64,000 bases of DNA from Stenotrophomonas rhizophila (GCF_003751305.1 NZ_RJKV01000002.1:1178001-1242000), one strand, 5' to 3'. Counted from the first letter of the stretch, positions 37,446 through 49,055 are shown. Program-made: numbers and translations. Notes: a model not told the origin generated them from the sequence alone.

Positions 37446-37990
37446 TTCAGACGCTCGACGGCCTGATGAACAACCCGGTCCCGGAAGGGCGGGTCGATGA
37501 CATCCTGCGCCCCGAAGGCGACAACCCCCTGCTCGAAAAGGGCTACGTGACCACCAGCGTCGATGCGCTGTTGAATTGGGCGCGTACCGGTTCGATGTGG
37601 CCGATGACCTTTGGTCTGGCCTGCTGTGCAGTGGAAATGATGCACGCCGGTGCGGCGCGTCTGGATCTTGACCGTTACGGTGTGGTGTTCCGCCCGTCGC
37701 CGCGTCAGTCCGACGTGATGATCGTGGCCGGCACCCTGGTCAACAAGATGGCTCCGGCCCTGCGCAAGGTCTATGACCAGATGCCGGACCCGAAGTGGGT
37801 CATCTCGATGGGCAGCTGCGCCAATGGTGGCGGCTACTACCACTACTCCTATGCAGTAGTGCGTGGCTGTGACCGCGTGGTGCCGGTGGACATCTATGTC
37901 CCCGGCTGCCCACCTACCGCCGAAGCGCTGGTGTACGGGATCCTGCAGTTGCAGAAGAAGATCTGGCGTACGCAGACCATCGCCCGCTGA
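37436..37990 (+). CDS. nuoB: NADH-quinone oxidoreductase subunit B
   Basis: This peripheral-arm subunit carries cluster N2, which passes electrons to quinone. The 184 residues show the adjacent cysteines in [10 protein letters not shown], then [18 protein letters not shown] and [14 protein letters not shown], the four N2 ligands. ATG at 37436 has GAAGGGAG upstream and overlaps nuoA by 10 bases. The N-terminus is shorter than in E. coli NuoB. Confidence 0.97.
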   Translation: MGVIQTLDGLMNNPVPEGRVDDILRPEGDNPLLEKGYVTTSVDALLNWARTGSMWPMTFGLACCAVEMMHAGAARLDLDRYGVVFRPSPRQSDVMIVAGTLVNKMAPALRKVYDQMPDPKWVISMGSCANGGGYYHYSYAVVRGCDRVVPVDIYVPGCPPTAEALVYGILQLQKKIWRTQTIAR

Positions 37991-38024
37991 CATATCCCTC
38001 CTGACAAGAGCACGCCAAGCCCCC

Positions 38025-38777
38025 ATGGCAGAGCAAGCACATTCCTTCATCGACCGACTTTCCGCACGTTTCGCAGGTGCGCAGGTCTTCGTGGTCGAAC
38101 CCCGCGGCGAAGTGACGCTGGAAGTGCCCGCCGCTGACTGGCATGCCACCGCTCTGGCGCTGCGCGACGAATTCGGTTTCGAGCAGGCGGTCGACCTGTG
38201 CGGCCTGGACTACCTCGGCTATGGCAGCGACGAATGGGATACGGCCGATGTGTCGTCCCAGGGTTTCAGCCGTGGCGTGGAGGGCAAGTCCGTCGGTCGT
38301 TTCGCCTGGGGTGAATTCCCCACCCGCGAAACCAGCGATGGCGCCCAGCCGCAGCCGATCCCGCTGCAGCGTTTCGCCGTGGTTACCCAGCTGCGTTCCT
38401 ACCAGCACAACCTCACCATGCGCATCCGTTGCTTTGCGCCGAACGAGGAGCTGCCGGTGGTCGCGTCGCTGACCAACATCTGGCCGGGCCTGAACTGGTT
38501 CGAGCGCGAAGCGTTCGATCTGTTCGGCGTGATCTTCGAAGGTCACCCGGACCTGCGCCGGATCCTGACCGACTACGGTTTCGTCGGCCACCCGTTCCGC
38601 AAGGATTTCCCGCTGATCGGCAACGTCGAAGTGCGCTACGACGAAGAGAAGCAGCGCGTGATCTACGAGCCGGTGACCTCGGTCGAGCCGCGCGTCGGCG
38701 TGCCGCGTGTCATCCGTGACGACGCCCGTTTCCAGACCGCTGCCGGCGAAAGCGCGCAGACGGAGGCAAGCAAGTGA
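38025..38777 (+). CDS. nuoC: NADH-quinone oxidoreductase subunit C
   Basis: This is the 30-kDa-type peripheral subunit that braces the quinone-reducing module. It has 250 residues and is separate from NuoD, unlike the NuoCD fusion of E. coli. The family signature ERE.FDLFGV is present as [20 protein letters not shown], with HPFRKDFPL near the end. The C-terminal 40 residues are polar and variable. The stop overlaps nuoD (GTGA). Confidence 0.96.
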   Translation: MAEQAHSFIDRLSARFAGAQVFVVEPRGEVTLEVPAADWHATALALRDEFGFEQAVDLCGLDYLGYGSDEWDTADVSSQGFSRGVEGKSVGRFAWGEFPTRETSDGAQPQPIPLQRFAVVTQLRSYQHNLTMRIRCFAPNEELPVVASLTNIWPGLNWFEREAFDLFGVIFEGHPDLRRILTDYGFVGHPFRKDFPLIGNVEVRYDEEKQRVIYEPVTSVEPRVGVPRVIRDDARFQTAAGESAQTEASK

Positions 38778-40081
38778 GTGAATTCCACCAGGCCAGCCAG
38801 GCCTTTGCGAGCAATCCAGCCGAACTCCGGCAGGAGATCCGCAACTACACGATGAACTTCGGCCCGCAGCATCCGGCCGCGCACGGTGTGCTGCGCCTGA
38901 TCCTGGAAATGGACGGCGAAACCATCATGCGCGCGGACCCCCACGTGGGCCTGCTGCACCGTGGTACCGAAAAGCTGGCCGAGTCCAAGCCGTTCAATCA
39001 GTCGATCGGCTACATGGATCGCCTGGATTACGTGTCGATGATGTGCAACGAGCACGCCTACGTGCGCGCGATCGAGACCCTGATGGGAATCGAGGCGCCC
39101 GAGCGTGCGCAGTACATCCGCACCATGTTCGACGAAATCACCCGCATCCTGAATCACCTGATGTGGTTGGGGTCCAACGCGCTCGATCTGGGCGCGATGG
39201 CGGTCATGCTGTACGCCTTCCGCGAACGCGAAGAGCTGATGGACTGCTATGAAGCGGTCTCCGGCGCGCGCATGCACGCGGCGTACTACCGTCCGGGCGG
39301 CGTCTACCGCGACCTGCCGGACCACATGCCCAAGTACAAGGAATCGCGCTGGCACAAGGGCAAGGCCCTGAAGAACCTCAACGCCTCGCGCGAAGGTTCG
39401 CTGCTGGATTTCCTGGAGAACTTCACCGTCGAGTTCCCCAAGCGCGTGGACGAGTACGAAACCCTGCTGACCGACAACCGTATCTGGAAGCAGCGTACGG
39501 TCGGCATCGGCGTGGTCACCCCGGAACTGGCGCATGCCTGGGGCATGACCGGCGTGATGCTGCGCGGCTCGGGCATTGCCTGGGATCTGCGCAAGAAGCA
39601 GCCGTATGCCAAGTACGACGCGGTCGAGTTCGACATCCCGCTCGGCAAGGAAGGTGACTGCTACGACCGTTACCTGTGCCGCGTGGCCGAGATGCGCGAA
39701 TCCAACCGCATCATCAAGCAGTGCGTGACCTGGCTGAAGGCCAACCCGGGTCCGGTCATGGTCAAGAACTTCAAGGTCGCGCCGCCCAGCCGCGAAGACA
39801 TGAAGGACGACATGGAAGCGCTGATCCATCACTTCAAGCTGTTCAGTGAAGGCTACTGCGTCCCGGCCGGTGAAACCTACGCCGCCGTCGAAGCGCCCAA
39901 GGGCGAGTTCGGCTGCTACCTGATGTCCGATGGTGCCAACAAGCCGTTCCGCGTGCATCTGCGCGCGCCGGGCTTCGCCCATCTGTCTTCGATCGACTCG
40001 ATCGTGCGCGGGCACATGCTCGCCGACGTGGTGGCCATGATCGGCACCTACGATCTGGTGTTCGGTGAGGTGGACCGGTGA
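38774..40081 (+). CDS. nuoD: NADH-quinone oxidoreductase subunit D
   Basis: This is the 49-kDa-type subunit that forms the quinone pocket with NuoB. The 435 residues have [23 protein letters not shown] (in parts [10 protein letters not shown] and LILEMDGE), [14 protein letters not shown] and a C-terminus ending in [12 protein letters not shown] at 38774 overlaps the nuoC stop. It is followed by a 94-bp gap with a hairpin before nuoE, the largest gap between the Fe-S genes of the operon. Confidence 0.97.
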   Translation: MSEFHQASQAFASNPAELRQEIRNYTMNFGPQHPAAHGVLRLILEMDGETIMRADPHVGLLHRGTEKLAESKPFNQSIGYMDRLDYVSMMCNEHAYVRAIETLMGIEAPERAQYIRTMFDEITRILNHLMWLGSNALDLGAMAVMLYAFREREELMDCYEAVSGARMHAAYYRPGGVYRDLPDHMPKYKESRWHKGKALKNLNASREGSLLDFLENFTVEFPKRVDEYETLLTDNRIWKQRTVGIGVVTPELAHAWGMTGVMLRGSGIAWDLRKKQPYAKYDAVEFDIPLGKEGDCYDRYLCRVAEMRESNRIIKQCVTWLKANPGPVMVKNFKVAPPSREDMKDDMEALIHHFKLFSEGYCVPAGETYAAVEAPKGEFGCYLMSDGANKPFRVHLRAPGFAHLSSIDSIVRGHMLADVVAMIGTYDLVFGEVDR

Positions 40082-40110
40082 TCGCATCCGCTTGCACGAC
40101 GCCTGACACC

Positions 40111-40146
40111 CGCCGGCTGCTGCCGGCGCTGCAGGTTCTGGTTTTT
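40111..40146 (+). terminator. Intra-operon hairpin with downstream T tract
   Basis: The stem CGCCGGC-TGCT-GCCGGCG between nuoD and nuoE is followed after 11 bases by GTTTTT. It may be a partial terminator or an RNA-processing site that sets the ratio of downstream nuo expression. Confidence 0.4.
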
Positions 40147-40175
40147 AACGATTTCGTATTCGCTGAGGTCGGCCG

Positions 40176-40703
40176 ATGAAGGCGACAGGTAATTTCGAGG
40201 CGGCGCGCGACGTCGACCCGATGGTGGTCTTGAATGACAAGACCCGTGCGCACATCGATCACTGGCTGGCCAAGTTCCCGCCGGATCGCAAGCGCTCGGC
40301 TGTCCTGCAGGGCCTGCACGCCGCACAGGAACAGAATGCGGGCTGGCTGACCGACGAGCTGATCGCCGGCGTCGCCAAGTACCTGGATCTGCCGCCGGTG
40401 TGGGCCTACGAGGTCGCCAGCTTCTACTCGATGTTCGAACTGGAGAAGGTCGGCCGCCACAACGTCGCCTTCTGCACGAACATCAGCTGCTGGTTGAACG
40501 GTGCCGAAGACCTGGTCGCGCACGCCGAGAAGAAGCTCGGCTGCAAGACCGGTCAGTCCACCGCCGATGGCCGCATCTACCTCAAGCGCGAAGAAGAATG
40601 CCTGGCCGGTTGCGCCGGTGCGCCGATGATGGTCATCAATGGCCATTACCACGAGCGCCTGACCGTCGAGAAAGTCGACGAGCTGCTGGACGGGTTGGAG
40701 TAA
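40176..40703 (+). CDS. nuoE: NADH-quinone oxidoreductase subunit E
   Basis: This is the 24-kDa-type subunit of the NADH dehydrogenase module, holding the 2Fe-2S cluster N1a. The 175 residues have the thioredoxin-like ferredoxin ligands in FCTNISCWLNGA and EECLAGCAGAPMM. The helical N-terminus includes AVLQGLHAAQEQNAGWL. The start at 40176 follows GAGG at moderate spacing. It lies just before nuoF (3-base gap). Confidence 0.96.
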   Translation: MKATGNFEAARDVDPMVVLNDKTRAHIDHWLAKFPPDRKRSAVLQGLHAAQEQNAGWLTDELIAGVAKYLDLPPVWAYEVASFYSMFELEKVGRHNVAFCTNISCWLNGAEDLVAHAEKKLGCKTGQSTADGRIYLKREEECLAGCAGAPMMVINGHYHERLTVEKVDELLDGLE

Positions 40704-40706
40704 GAC

Positions 40707-42047
40707 ATGGCACATCATCACGCACCCAGTGGTCCGGTCGGTCCCGCACCGTTGCCGCACCAGGTGGTCTACACCACCCTGCATTACGACACTCCGTGGT
40801 CGTATGAAAGCTACCTCAAGACCGGTGGCTACGCTGCCCTGCGCAAGATCCTCGAAGAGAAGATCTCGCCGGAGCAGGTCATCGAGATGGTCAAGCAGTC
40901 CAACCTGCGCGGCCGTGGCGGCGCGGGTTTCCCGACCGGCCTGAAGTGGTCCTTCATGCCCAAGGGCACCATGCAGAAGTACATCCTGTGCAACTCGGAT
41001 GAATCCGAGCCGGGGACCTGCAAGGACCGCGACATCCTGCGTTACAACCCGCATTCGGTCGTGGAAGGCATGGCGATCGCCTGCTACGCCACCGGCTCGA
41101 CCGTGGGTTACAACTATCTGCGTGGCGAGTTCCACCACGAGCCGTTCGAGAACTTCGAGCAGGCCCTGGCCGACGCGTACGCGAACGGCTGGCTGGGCAA
41201 GGACATCCTCGGCAGCGGCGTGGACATCGACATCTACGGTGCGCTGGGTGCCGGCGCGTACATCTGCGGCGAAGAAACCGCGCTGATGGAATCGCTGGAA
41301 GGCAAGAAGGGCCAGCCGCGCTACAAGCCGCCGTTCCCGGCCAACTTCGGCCTGTACGGCAAGCCGTCGACGATCAACAACACCGAGACCTATGCCTCGG
41401 TGCCGGCGATCATCCGCAACGGCCCGGAATGGTTCGCAGGCCTGAGCCTGACCAAGAACGGCGGTCCGAAGATTTTCTCGGTCTCCGGTTGCGTGCAGAA
41501 GGGCGGCAACTTCGAAGTGCCGCTGGGCACCACCTTCGACGACCTGCTGGAAATGGCCGGTGGTCTGAAGCCGGGCCGCACGCTCAAGGGCGCGGTCCCG
41601 GGCGGCGTTTCGATGCCGGTGCTGAAGGCCGAAGAGCTCAAGGGCCTGCAGATGGACTACGACACCCTGCGTGCCCTGGGCACCGGTCTGGGGTCGGGCG
41701 CCATCGTGGTGCTGGATGACAGCGTCTGCTGCGTCAAGTTCGCCTGCCGTATCAGCCAGTTCTTCCACAAGGAATCCTGCGGGCAGTGCACCCCGTGCCG
41801 TGAAGGCACCGGCTGGATGCACCGCGTGCTGGAGCGCATCGTCGCCGGCAAGGCCACGATGGAAGACCTGCATCAGTTGAAGACGGTGGCCGGCCAGATT
41901 GAAGGCCACACCATCTGCGCGTTCGGTGAAGCGGCGGCATGGCCCATCCAGGGCTTCCTGCGCCAGTTCTGGGACGAATTCGAGTACTACATCGTCAACG
42001 GTCATTCGATGGTTGACGGCAAGAAGGTGGAGGCAGCCGCCGCATGA
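40707..42047 (+). CDS. nuoF: NADH-quinone oxidoreductase subunit F
   Basis: This is the NADH- and FMN-binding subunit with 4Fe-4S cluster N3. The 446 residues contain [16 protein letters not shown] for NADH, the FMN region [15 protein letters not shown], and [15 protein letters not shown] with the fourth cysteine in HTICAFGEA for the cluster. The N-terminus has a His/Pro-rich stretch, [15 protein letters not shown]. The stop overlaps nuoG (ATGA). Confidence 0.97.
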   Translation: MAHHHAPSGPVGPAPLPHQVVYTTLHYDTPWSYESYLKTGGYAALRKILEEKISPEQVIEMVKQSNLRGRGGAGFPTGLKWSFMPKGTMQKYILCNSDESEPGTCKDRDILRYNPHSVVEGMAIACYATGSTVGYNYLRGEFHHEPFENFEQALADAYANGWLGKDILGSGVDIDIYGALGAGAYICGEETALMESLEGKKGQPRYKPPFPANFGLYGKPSTINNTETYASVPAIIRNGPEWFAGLSLTKNGGPKIFSVSGCVQKGGNFEVPLGTTFDDLLEMAGGLKPGRTLKGAVPGGVSMPVLKAEELKGLQMDYDTLRALGTGLGSGAIVVLDDSVCCVKFACRISQFFHKESCGQCTPCREGTGWMHRVLERIVAGKATMEDLHQLKTVAGQIEGHTICAFGEAAAWPIQGFLRQFWDEFEYYIVNGHSMVDGKKVEAAAA

Positions 42048-44278
42048 GCGCGCAACCCGTTAACCCGAGCGTGCCACCGGATCATGTGACCGTCGAAATC
42101 GACGGCCAGTCCCTGGTCGTGCCCAAGGGCTCGATGATCATCCAGGCCGCCGACAAGGCGGGCATTCCGATCCCGCGCTTCTGCTACCACGAGAAGCTGC
42201 CGATCGCCGCCAACTGCCGCATGTGCCTGGTCGACGTGGAAAAGTCGCCCAAGCCGGCACCGGCCTGCGCGACGCCCGTCATGGATGGCATGAAGGTCGC
42301 CACCCGCAGTGAAAAGGCGCTGAAGTTCCAGCGCTCGGTGATGGAATTCCTGCTGATCAACCATCCGCTCGACTGCCCGATCTGCGATCAGGGCGGCGAG
42401 TGTGAGCTGCAGGACGTTTCGCTGGGCTATGGCCGTTCGGTCAGCCGCTTCAACGAGCGCAAGCGCGTGGTGCCCGACGAGGACATCGGTCCGCTGGTCG
42501 CCACCGAAATGACCCGCTGCATCCAGTGCACCCGCTGCGTCCGCTTCACCGCCGACGTTGCCGGTACCTATGAACTGGGTGGCATGTACCGCGGTGAAAA
42601 CCTGCAGATCGGCACCTACGACGGCAAGCCGCTGACCACCGAGCTGTCCGGCAACGTGGTTGACGTCTGCCCGGTCGGTGCGCTGACCAACAAGGTGTTC
42701 CAGTTCCGCGCCCGTCCGTGGGAACTGACCGCACGCGAATCGCTGGGTTACCACGACGCGATGGGCTCGAACCTGTTCCTGCACGTGCGCCGCGGCGAAG
42801 TGCTGCGCGCGGTGCCGCGCGACAATGAGTCGGTCAACGAGTGCTGGCTGTCCGATCGTGACCGCTATTCGCACCAGGGCCTGTACAGCGAAGACCGTGC
42901 GGTCAAGCCGCTGCGCAAGGTCAATGGCGAGTGGAAGGAAGTGAGCTGGGCGGAAGGCCTGGCCGCGGCCAAGGAGATCTTCGCTGCCAACCAGGGCGAC
43001 GACCTCGGCGTGCTGGTGCACCCGTCGGCCTCGAACGAGGAGGGCGCACTGCTGGCCCGTCTCGCCGCCGGCCTGGGCACCACGAACATCGATCACCGCA
43101 TCAACAACCGCGACTTCTCCGACGCCGCCACCGCCGAAGTCTTCGGCCTGCCGCTGGCCGAGATCGAAGGCGCGGACAGCATCGTCGTGCTCGGCAGCAA
43201 CATCCGCCACGAGCTTCCGCTGCTGCATGCCCGCCTGCGCAAGGCGCAGACCACGCGCAACGCCAAGATCCACGCCGTCAACCCGGTGGACTTCGATTTC
43301 GCGTTCAAGCTGGCCAGCAAGCAGATCGTTGCCCCGTCGGCCTTCATCGATGCACTGGGCAACGCCGAGCTGCGTGATGCGGTCAAGGGCGCCAGCAACG
43401 CCGTGCTGATCGTCGGTGGCATCGCCGAAAACCACCCGCAGGCTGCTGCGATCCGCGCCGCCGCGCGTGATTTCGCCGCTGCAACCGGGGCCAAGCTGTG
43501 CCGCATCCCGCAGGGCGCCAATGCCGTGGGTCTGACCCGCGCCGGCGTGCTGCCGGCCGGCAAGGACGTCAACGCCATGCTGGCCCAGCCGCGCAAGGCC
43601 TATGCCATCTACGGCATCGAGCCGGGCCTGGACTTCGCCGACGCCGCCGCTGCCCGCAAGGCACTGGCCGGTGCCCAGGTGGTGGCCTTCAGCCAGTTCG
43701 CCTGTGCCTCCACCCGCGACGTCGCCGATGTGATCCTGCCGATCGGCGCGCTGCCGGAAGTGGATGCCACCCTGACCAACCTTGATGGTCGCGAGCAGTC
43801 GGCCCGTGCCGGCGGCAAGCTGCCGGGCGAGGCGCGTGAAGGCTGGCGTGTGCTGCGTGCACTGGGCGGCGAACTGTCGTTGGCCGGTTTCGAGTTCACC
43901 GACCTGGCCGGCCTGCGCGCCAGCCTGGCACCGGTCAGCGTCACCGTCTCGTCCTCGGCGGCAACGCCGGTGGCAGGTGAGGGCCTGGAAGTGACCTCGA
44001 CCGCCGCGATCTACCGCACCGATGCGGTGGTCCGTCGCGCCCAGGCACTGCAGTCGCATCCGCTCAACACCGCCCCGCGCATCGTGCTCAACGCCGACGA
44101 CGCTGCCCGCCTGCAGTTGGTGGAAGGCCAGATGGCCAAGGTCGGCACCGATGCCGGCCGCGCCACCCTGCCGGTGGTGGTCGACGCCCGCGTCGCCGCG
44201 GGTTCGGTCTGGATTGAATCGGGCCACGGTGCAACCGCACCGCTGGGTGCCGCACGCGTAACGGTGGTGGCTGCATGA
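42044..44278 (+). CDS. nuoG: NADH-quinone oxidoreductase subunit G
   Basis: This is the largest peripheral-arm subunit, carrying clusters N1b, N4 and N5. The 744 residues show the N-terminal 2Fe-2S ferredoxin domain ([18 protein letters not shown]), [18 protein letters not shown], then [10 protein letters not shown] and DVCPVGAL. The C-terminus is molybdopterin-oxidoreductase-like without catalytic residues. The extra N7 cysteine set of E. coli NuoG is missing: the segment after CPVGAL has no CxxCxxxC. The length fits the alpha/beta-proteobacterial and mitochondrial type. Confidence 0.96.
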   Translation: MSAQPVNPSVPPDHVTVEIDGQSLVVPKGSMIIQAADKAGIPIPRFCYHEKLPIAANCRMCLVDVEKSPKPAPACATPVMDGMKVATRSEKALKFQRSVMEFLLINHPLDCPICDQGGECELQDVSLGYGRSVSRFNERKRVVPDEDIGPLVATEMTRCIQCTRCVRFTADVAGTYELGGMYRGENLQIGTYDGKPLTTELSGNVVDVCPVGALTNKVFQFRARPWELTARESLGYHDAMGSNLFLHVRRGEVLRAVPRDNESVNECWLSDRDRYSHQGLYSEDRAVKPLRKVNGEWKEVSWAEGLAAAKEIFAANQGDDLGVLVHPSASNEEGALLARLAAGLGTTNIDHRINNRDFSDAATAEVFGLPLAEIEGADSIVVLGSNIRHELPLLHARLRKAQTTRNAKIHAVNPVDFDFAFKLASKQIVAPSAFIDALGNAELRDAVKGASNAVLIVGGIAENHPQAAAIRAAARDFAAATGAKLCRIPQGANAVGLTRAGVLPAGKDVNAMLAQPRKAYAIYGIEPGLDFADAAAARKALAGAQVVAFSQFACASTRDVADVILPIGALPEVDATLTNLDGREQSARAGGKLPGEAREGWRVLRALGGELSLAGFEFTDLAGLRASLAPVSVTVSSSAATPVAGEGLEVTSTAAIYRTDAVVRRAQALQSHPLNTAPRIVLNADDAARLQLVEGQMAKVGTDAGRATLPVVVDARVAAGSVWIESGHGATAPLGAARVTVVAA

Positions 44279-45366
44279 ACGAATTGCTGTTGAACGCGGT
44301 CGACCCGCTGCACCAGTGGCTGCTGTCACTGGGCGATATCGGCGCGCTGCTCTGGATCATCCTGAAGATCCTGGTGATCGCCATGCCGGTGATCATCTCG
44401 GTGGCCTTCTACGTGGTCTGGGAGCGCAAGCTGATCGGCTGGATGCACGTGCGTCATGGCCCGATGTATGTCGGCATGGGCATCTTCCAGGCCTTCGCCG
44501 ACGTCTTCAAACTGCTGTTCAAGGAAATCATCCAGCCGAGCAGCTCGCACAAGGCGATGTTCATCCTTGCGCCGCTGATCACGCTGGGCCCGGCCTTCGC
44601 GGCCTGGTCGGTGATTCCCTTCGACGCGCAGATTGTGCTGTCCAACGCCAACGCCGGCCTGCTGTATCTGCTGGCGATGACCTCGCTGGGCGTGTACGGC
44701 ATCATCCTGGCCGGTTGGGCGTCCAACTCGAAGTACGCGTTCCTGGGTGCCATGCGCGCCTCGGCGCAGATGATCAGCTACGAAATCGCAATGGGCTTTG
44801 CCCTGGTCGGCGTGATGATCGCCTCGGGCAGCCTCAACCTGAGCAACATCGTGATGGCGCAGGCGGGCAACTCCGGTCTGTTCGACTGGTTCCTGCTGCC
44901 GCTGTTCCCGTTGTTCATCGTGTACTGGGTGTCCGGCGTTGCCGAAACCAACCGCGCGCCGTTCGACGTCGTGGAAGGTGAATCGGAAATCGTGGCCGGT
45001 CACATGGTCGAATACTCCGGCGGTGCCTTCGCGCTGTTCTTCCTGGCCGAATACGCCAACATGATCCTGATCAGCTTCCTGATCTCGATCTTCTTCCTCG
45101 GTGGTTGGCTGAGCCCGCTCCAGGGGTGGATCACGGCAGACATCTCGCCGTGGATCGACTGGATCTGGAAGGGCGGCTGGCCGTGGCTGCTGCTGAAGGT
45201 CTTCTTCTTCGCCAGCTCCTACATCTGGTTCCGTGCCAGCTTCCCGCGCTTCCGTTACGACCAGATCATGCGTCTGGGCTGGAAGGTCTTCATCCCGCTC
45301 ACCATCTTCTGGATTGCAGTGACGGCGTTGATGGTGTTTTACGGCGTGATCCAGAAGGGCGTCTAA
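44275..45366 (+). CDS. nuoH: NADH-quinone oxidoreductase subunit H
   Basis: This is the membrane subunit that links the quinone pocket to the proton-pumping arm. The 363 residues have eight predicted helices, the conserved [14 protein letters not shown] and [18 protein letters not shown], and [21 protein letters not shown] near the end. It overlaps the nuoG stop (ATGA). Confidence 0.97.
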   Translation: MNELLLNAVDPLHQWLLSLGDIGALLWIILKILVIAMPVIISVAFYVVWERKLIGWMHVRHGPMYVGMGIFQAFADVFKLLFKEIIQPSSSHKAMFILAPLITLGPAFAAWSVIPFDAQIVLSNANAGLLYLLAMTSLGVYGIILAGWASNSKYAFLGAMRASAQMISYEIAMGFALVGVMIASGSLNLSNIVMAQAGNSGLFDWFLLPLFPLFIVYWVSGVAETNRAPFDVVEGESEIVAGHMVEYSGGAFALFFLAEYANMILISFLISIFFLGGWLSPLQGWITADISPWIDWIWKGGWPWLLLKVFFFASSYIWFRASFPRFRYDQIMRLGWKVFIPLTIFWIAVTALMVFYGVIQKGV

Positions 45367-45369
45367 GCG

Positions 45370-45858
45370 ATGAACCGAATTACCCATTACTTCAAAAGCC
45401 TGCTGCTCCTTGAGCTGCTCGGTGGTCTGTGGCTGACCCTGAAGTACGCCTTCAAGCCGAAGTACACGATGATGTACCCGATGGAGAAGTTCCCGCAGTC
45501 GCCGCGTTTCCGCGGTCTGCATGCACTTCGCCGCTACCCCAACGGTGAGGAACGCTGCATCGCATGCAAACTGTGCGAAGCGGTGTGCCCGGCGCTGGCG
45601 ATCACCATCGATTCGGCCAAGCGCGAGGACGGCACCCGCCGTACCACCCGTTACGACATCGATCTGTTCAAGTGCATCTTCTGCGGCTTCTGTGAAGAAA
45701 GCTGCCCGGTGGACTCGATCGTCGAGACCCACATTCTCGAGTACCACTTCGAGAACCGTGGCGAGAACATCGTTACCAAGCCGCAGCTGCTGGCCATCGG
45801 TGATCGGCTTGAAGCCGAGATCGCCGAGCGTCGCGCCGCCGATGCCGCTTTCCGCTGA
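45370..45858 (+). CDS. nuoI: NADH-quinone oxidoreductase subunit I
   Basis: This peripheral ferredoxin-like subunit has clusters N6a and N6b. The 162 residues carry two 4Fe-4S motifs, [13 protein letters not shown] and [13 protein letters not shown], and a TyrPro-type entry [19 protein letters not shown] (given without the flanks). The start lies 3 bases after nuoH. It contacts NuoB and NuoH in the complex. Confidence 0.97.
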   Translation: MNRITHYFKSLLLLELLGGLWLTLKYAFKPKYTMMYPMEKFPQSPRFRGLHALRRYPNGEERCIACKLCEAVCPALAITIDSAKREDGTRRTTRYDIDLFKCIFCGFCEESCPVDSIVETHILEYHFENRGENIVTKPQLLAIGDRLEAEIAERRAADAAFR

Positions 45859-45867
45859 GGTCGAATG

Positions 45868-46524
45868 ATGGATTGGGTAAATATCAGTTTCTGGGTCTTC
45901 TCCATCGTGGCGGGCATTTCCGCTGCGGCGGTGATCAGCGTGCGCAATCCGGTCTATGCCGTGTTGTGCCTGATCCTGACCTTCTTCTCCGTGGCCTGCA
46001 TCTGGATCCTGGTCGGGGCCGAGTTCCTCGGTGTCGCGCTGGTGCTGGTCTACGTCGGCGCGGTCATGGTGCTGTTCCTGTTCGTGGTGATGATGCTGGA
46101 CATCGATCCCTCCAACCTGCGTGAGGGCTGGGTGCGTTACCTGCCGCTCGGCCTGGTGGTGGCGGTGACGATGCTCGTGCAGATGCTGGTGCTGATCGGC
46201 GTGAAGGGCAGGGCGGTCAATCCGTTCCCGGCCGACAACGCTGCCGCGCTGGCGGCTGACACCTCCAACATCACCTGGCTGGCCCGCAGCCTGTTCACCG
46301 AGTACCTGCTGCCGTTCGAGTTCGCCGCCGTCATCCTGACCGTGGCCGTGGTTGCCGCCGTGATGCTGACCCTGCGTCGCCGCACCGGTCTGAAGACCCA
46401 GAACCCGTCCGAGCAGACCATGGTCAAGGGCAGCGATCGCCTGCGCATCGTCAAGATGGATGTGGAAAAGCCGGTCGTGCACACCAACATCAAGCCGTCC
46501 AGCAACGAGGAGGCGCAGCCATGA
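45868..46524 (+). CDS. nuoJ: NADH-quinone oxidoreductase subunit J
   Basis: This membrane subunit of the proton channel region has five predicted helices and ends with a long polar tail (residues about 170-218). It carries [11 protein letters not shown] and [21 protein letters not shown]. Two adjacent ATGs exist at 45865 and 45868. The second has GAGG at 7 nt and is preferred, and the difference is one residue. The stop overlaps nuoK (ATGA). Confidence 0.95.
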   Translation: MDWVNISFWVFSIVAGISAAAVISVRNPVYAVLCLILTFFSVACIWILVGAEFLGVALVLVYVGAVMVLFLFVVMMLDIDPSNLREGWVRYLPLGLVVAVTMLVQMLVLIGVKGRAVNPFPADNAAALAADTSNITWLARSLFTEYLLPFEFAAVILTVAVVAAVMLTLRRRTGLKTQNPSEQTMVKGSDRLRIVKMDVEKPVVHTNIKPSSNEEAQP

Positions 46525-46826
46525 TCACGCTTGGCCACATTCTGGCGCTGGGTGCGGTGCTGTTCTGCATCAGCCTTGCCGGCATCTTCCTCAACCGCAA
46601 GAACATCATCGTGCTGTTGATGTCCATCGAGTTGATGCTGCTGTCGGTCAACATCAATTTCGTCGGGTTCTCGCGTGAGATGGGTGATACGGCCGGACAG
46701 CTGTTCGTCTTCTTCATCCTGACCGTGGCCGCGGCCGAGGCCGCCATCGGCCTCGCGATCCTGGTAACCCTGTTCCGTACTCGCCGCACCATCAATGTCG
46801 GCGAAGTCGATTCGCTGAAGGGCTGA
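46521..46826 (+). CDS. nuoK: NADH-quinone oxidoreductase subunit K
   Basis: This is a 101-residue MrpC-like antiporter subunit with three transmembrane helices. The conserved glutamates on the proton path are visible in [15 protein letters not shown] and [13 protein letters not shown]. The length equals the family norm. It is coupled to nuoJ by a 4-base overlap and followed by nuoL after 7 bases. Confidence 0.97.
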   Translation: MITLGHILALGAVLFCISLAGIFLNRKNIIVLLMSIELMLLSVNINFVGFSREMGDTAGQLFVFFILTVAAAEAAIGLAILVTLFRTRRTINVGEVDSLKG

Positions 46827-46833
46827 TCCGTAG

Positions 46834-49032
46834 ATGGAAATCACTCTCTCCAAGAGTCTGTTGATCGCAGTGGTGCTCGCACCGCTGTTCGGCAGCATCA
46901 TCGCCGGCCTGTTCGGTCGTCAGGTCGGTCGCGCTGGCGCGCAGGCGGTCACCATCCTCGGCGTGGCGGTCAGCTGCGTGCTGTCCAGCTATGTGCTGTA
47001 CATGCTGCTGTGGGGCGGCGCCCAGCCCTACAACCAGAACATCTATACGTTCTTCGAAGTGGGTCAGTACTCGGCGCACGTCGGCTTCATGGTCGACAAG
47101 CTCACCGCGATGATGATGGTCGTGGTGACCTTCGTGTCCTTCCTGGTGCACGTGTACACCATCGGCTACATGCAGGATGACCCGGGTTACCAGCGGTTCT
47201 TCAGCTACATCTCGCTGTTCACCTTCTCGATGCTCACCCTGGTGATGAGCAACAACTTCCTGCAGCTGTTCTTCGGCTGGGAAGCGGTGGGCCTGGTTTC
47301 GTACCTGCTGATCGGCTTCTGGTTCAAGCGCCCGACCGCCATCTTCGCCAACATGAAGGCCTTCCTGGTCAACCGTGTCGGTGACTTCGGCTTCATCCTC
47401 GGCATCGCCGGTGTGCTGTGGGTGTTCGGCTCGCTGGATTACGCCACCGTGTTCGCCAATGCCCAGGTGCTGGGCCATCCGGATGCGCTGATCCAGATCT
47501 GGTCGGGCACGATCAACCTGTTCGGCACCTCCATCCCGGTGATGAGCGAGCCGGTGATCTGGTCGGTCGCCACGGTGATCTGCATCTGCCTGTTCATCGG
47601 TGCGATGGGCAAGTCGGCCCAGGTGCCACTGCACGTCTGGCTGCCGGACTCGATGGAAGGCCCGACCCCGATCTCGGCCCTGATCCACGCCGCGACCATG
47701 GTCACTGCGGGCATCTTCATGGTCACCCGCATGTCGCCGCTGTTCGAGCTGTCGCAGACGGCGCTGAACTTCGTGCTGTTCATCGGTGCCACCACCGCGT
47801 TCTTCACCGGCCTGATCGGCATCGTGCAGAACGACATCAAGCGCGTCGTCGCGTACTCCACGCTGTCCCAGCTGGGTTACATGACCGTCGCCCTGGGTGT
47901 GTCGGCCTACTCGGCGGCCGTGTTCCACCTGATGACCCACGCCTTCTTCAAGGCGCTGCTGTTCCTCGGCGCGGGCTCGGTGATCATCGCCATGCACCAC
48001 GAGCAGGACATGCGCAAGATGGGCGGCCTGCGCAAGTACATGCCGATCACCTTCATCACCATGTGGATCGGTACGCTGGCCCTGGTCGGTACCCCGTTCT
48101 TCTCCGGCTTCTACTCCAAGGACACCATCATCGAGGCCGCGCAGCACCACGCGCATGTGTCCTCGAGCTGGGTGGCGACCTACGGGTACTGGGCGGTGCT
48201 GGGTGGCGTGGTCGTGACCAGCTTCTACAGCTTCCGCCTGCTGTTCCTGACCTTCCATGGCAAGGAGCGCTTCCGCGATGCGCATGACGATCATGGCCAT
48301 GGTCACGGCCATGACGATCACCACGCCGCTGACGCGCATGCCGCCGATGCCCACCATGGCGACGCGCATCATGACGATCATGGCCACGGCCATGGCGCGC
48401 ATGAGCCGCACGAAACCCCGTGGGTGGTGACGCTGCCGCTGATCCTGCTGGCGATCCCCTCGATGGTCATCGGTTTCTTCAGCATCGGTCCGATGCTGTA
48501 TGGCACCGACTGGGCCGGCCACCACGCCGAGACCGCCATCCCGGGCCAGACGCATTCGTTCTTCACCGGCATCGTTGATTTCTACGACCCGGCGCGCAAC
48601 ACCATCGGTGCGCTGGCCGAAGAGTTCCACGGCCCGGTGGCCTTCGCGATCCACGGCATGATGGCCCCGGCCTTCATCCTGACGGTGGTCGGCTTCCTGC
48701 TGGCGGCGCTGTTCTACCTGTGGAAGCCGGAACTGGCCGGCAAGGCCCGCAAGACCTTCGCGCCGATCGTGTCGGTGCTGGAGAACAAGTACGGCTTCGA
48801 CAAGCTCTGGATCGGCGGTTTCGCCGGCGGCGGTATCAAGCTCGGCAAGGTTTCGCGCGCGATCGACACGAATGTGGTCGATGGTGTGGTGGTCAACGGT
48901 TCGGCGCGCCTGATCGATCTGGCGGCCAACCTGCTGCGTCGCACCCAATCCGGTTTCCTCTATCACTACGCCTTCGCGATGATCATCGGCCTGATTGCCC
49001 TTCTGGGCGTCCTGATGCATTACCTGCGTTGA
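46834..49032 (+). CDS. nuoL: NADH-quinone oxidoreductase subunit L with histidine-rich insert
   Basis: This is the distal MrpA-like antiporter subunit, with the long lateral helix that spans the membrane arm. The 732 residues contain GWEAVGLVSYLLIGFW, KSAQVPLHVWLPDSMEGPTP, the conserved HAATMVTAG and AYSTLSQLGYM. An unusual segment (about residues 484-527, bases 48283-48414) has 17 histidines in 44 residues with Asp, Gly and Ala. It lies in a loop before the last helices and is encoded by imperfect DNA repeats. Such a loop could bind metal ions. Confidence 0.96.
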   Translation: MEITLSKSLLIAVVLAPLFGSIIAGLFGRQVGRAGAQAVTILGVAVSCVLSSYVLYMLLWGGAQPYNQNIYTFFEVGQYSAHVGFMVDKLTAMMMVVVTFVSFLVHVYTIGYMQDDPGYQRFFSYISLFTFSMLTLVMSNNFLQLFFGWEAVGLVSYLLIGFWFKRPTAIFANMKAFLVNRVGDFGFILGIAGVLWVFGSLDYATVFANAQVLGHPDALIQIWSGTINLFGTSIPVMSEPVIWSVATVICICLFIGAMGKSAQVPLHVWLPDSMEGPTPISALIHAATMVTAGIFMVTRMSPLFELSQTALNFVLFIGATTAFFTGLIGIVQNDIKRVVAYSTLSQLGYMTVALGVSAYSAAVFHLMTHAFFKALLFLGAGSVIIAMHHEQDMRKMGGLRKYMPITFITMWIGTLALVGTPFFSGFYSKDTIIEAAQHHAHVSSSWVATYGYWAVLGGVVVTSFYSFRLLFLTFHGKERFRDAHDDHGHGHGHDDHHAADAHAADAHHGDAHHDDHGHGHGAHEPHETPWVVTLPLILLAIPSMVIGFFSIGPMLYGTDWAGHHAETAIPGQTHSFFTGIVDFYDPARNTIGALAEEFHGPVAFAIHGMMAPAFILTVVGFLLAALFYLWKPELAGKARKTFAPIVSVLENKYGFDKLWIGGFAGGGIKLGKVSRAIDTNVVDGVVVNGSARLIDLAANLLRRTQSGFLYHYAFAMIIGLIALLGVLMHYLR

Positions 49033-49055
49033 TGACCTGTACGGAATAAGAAGAC

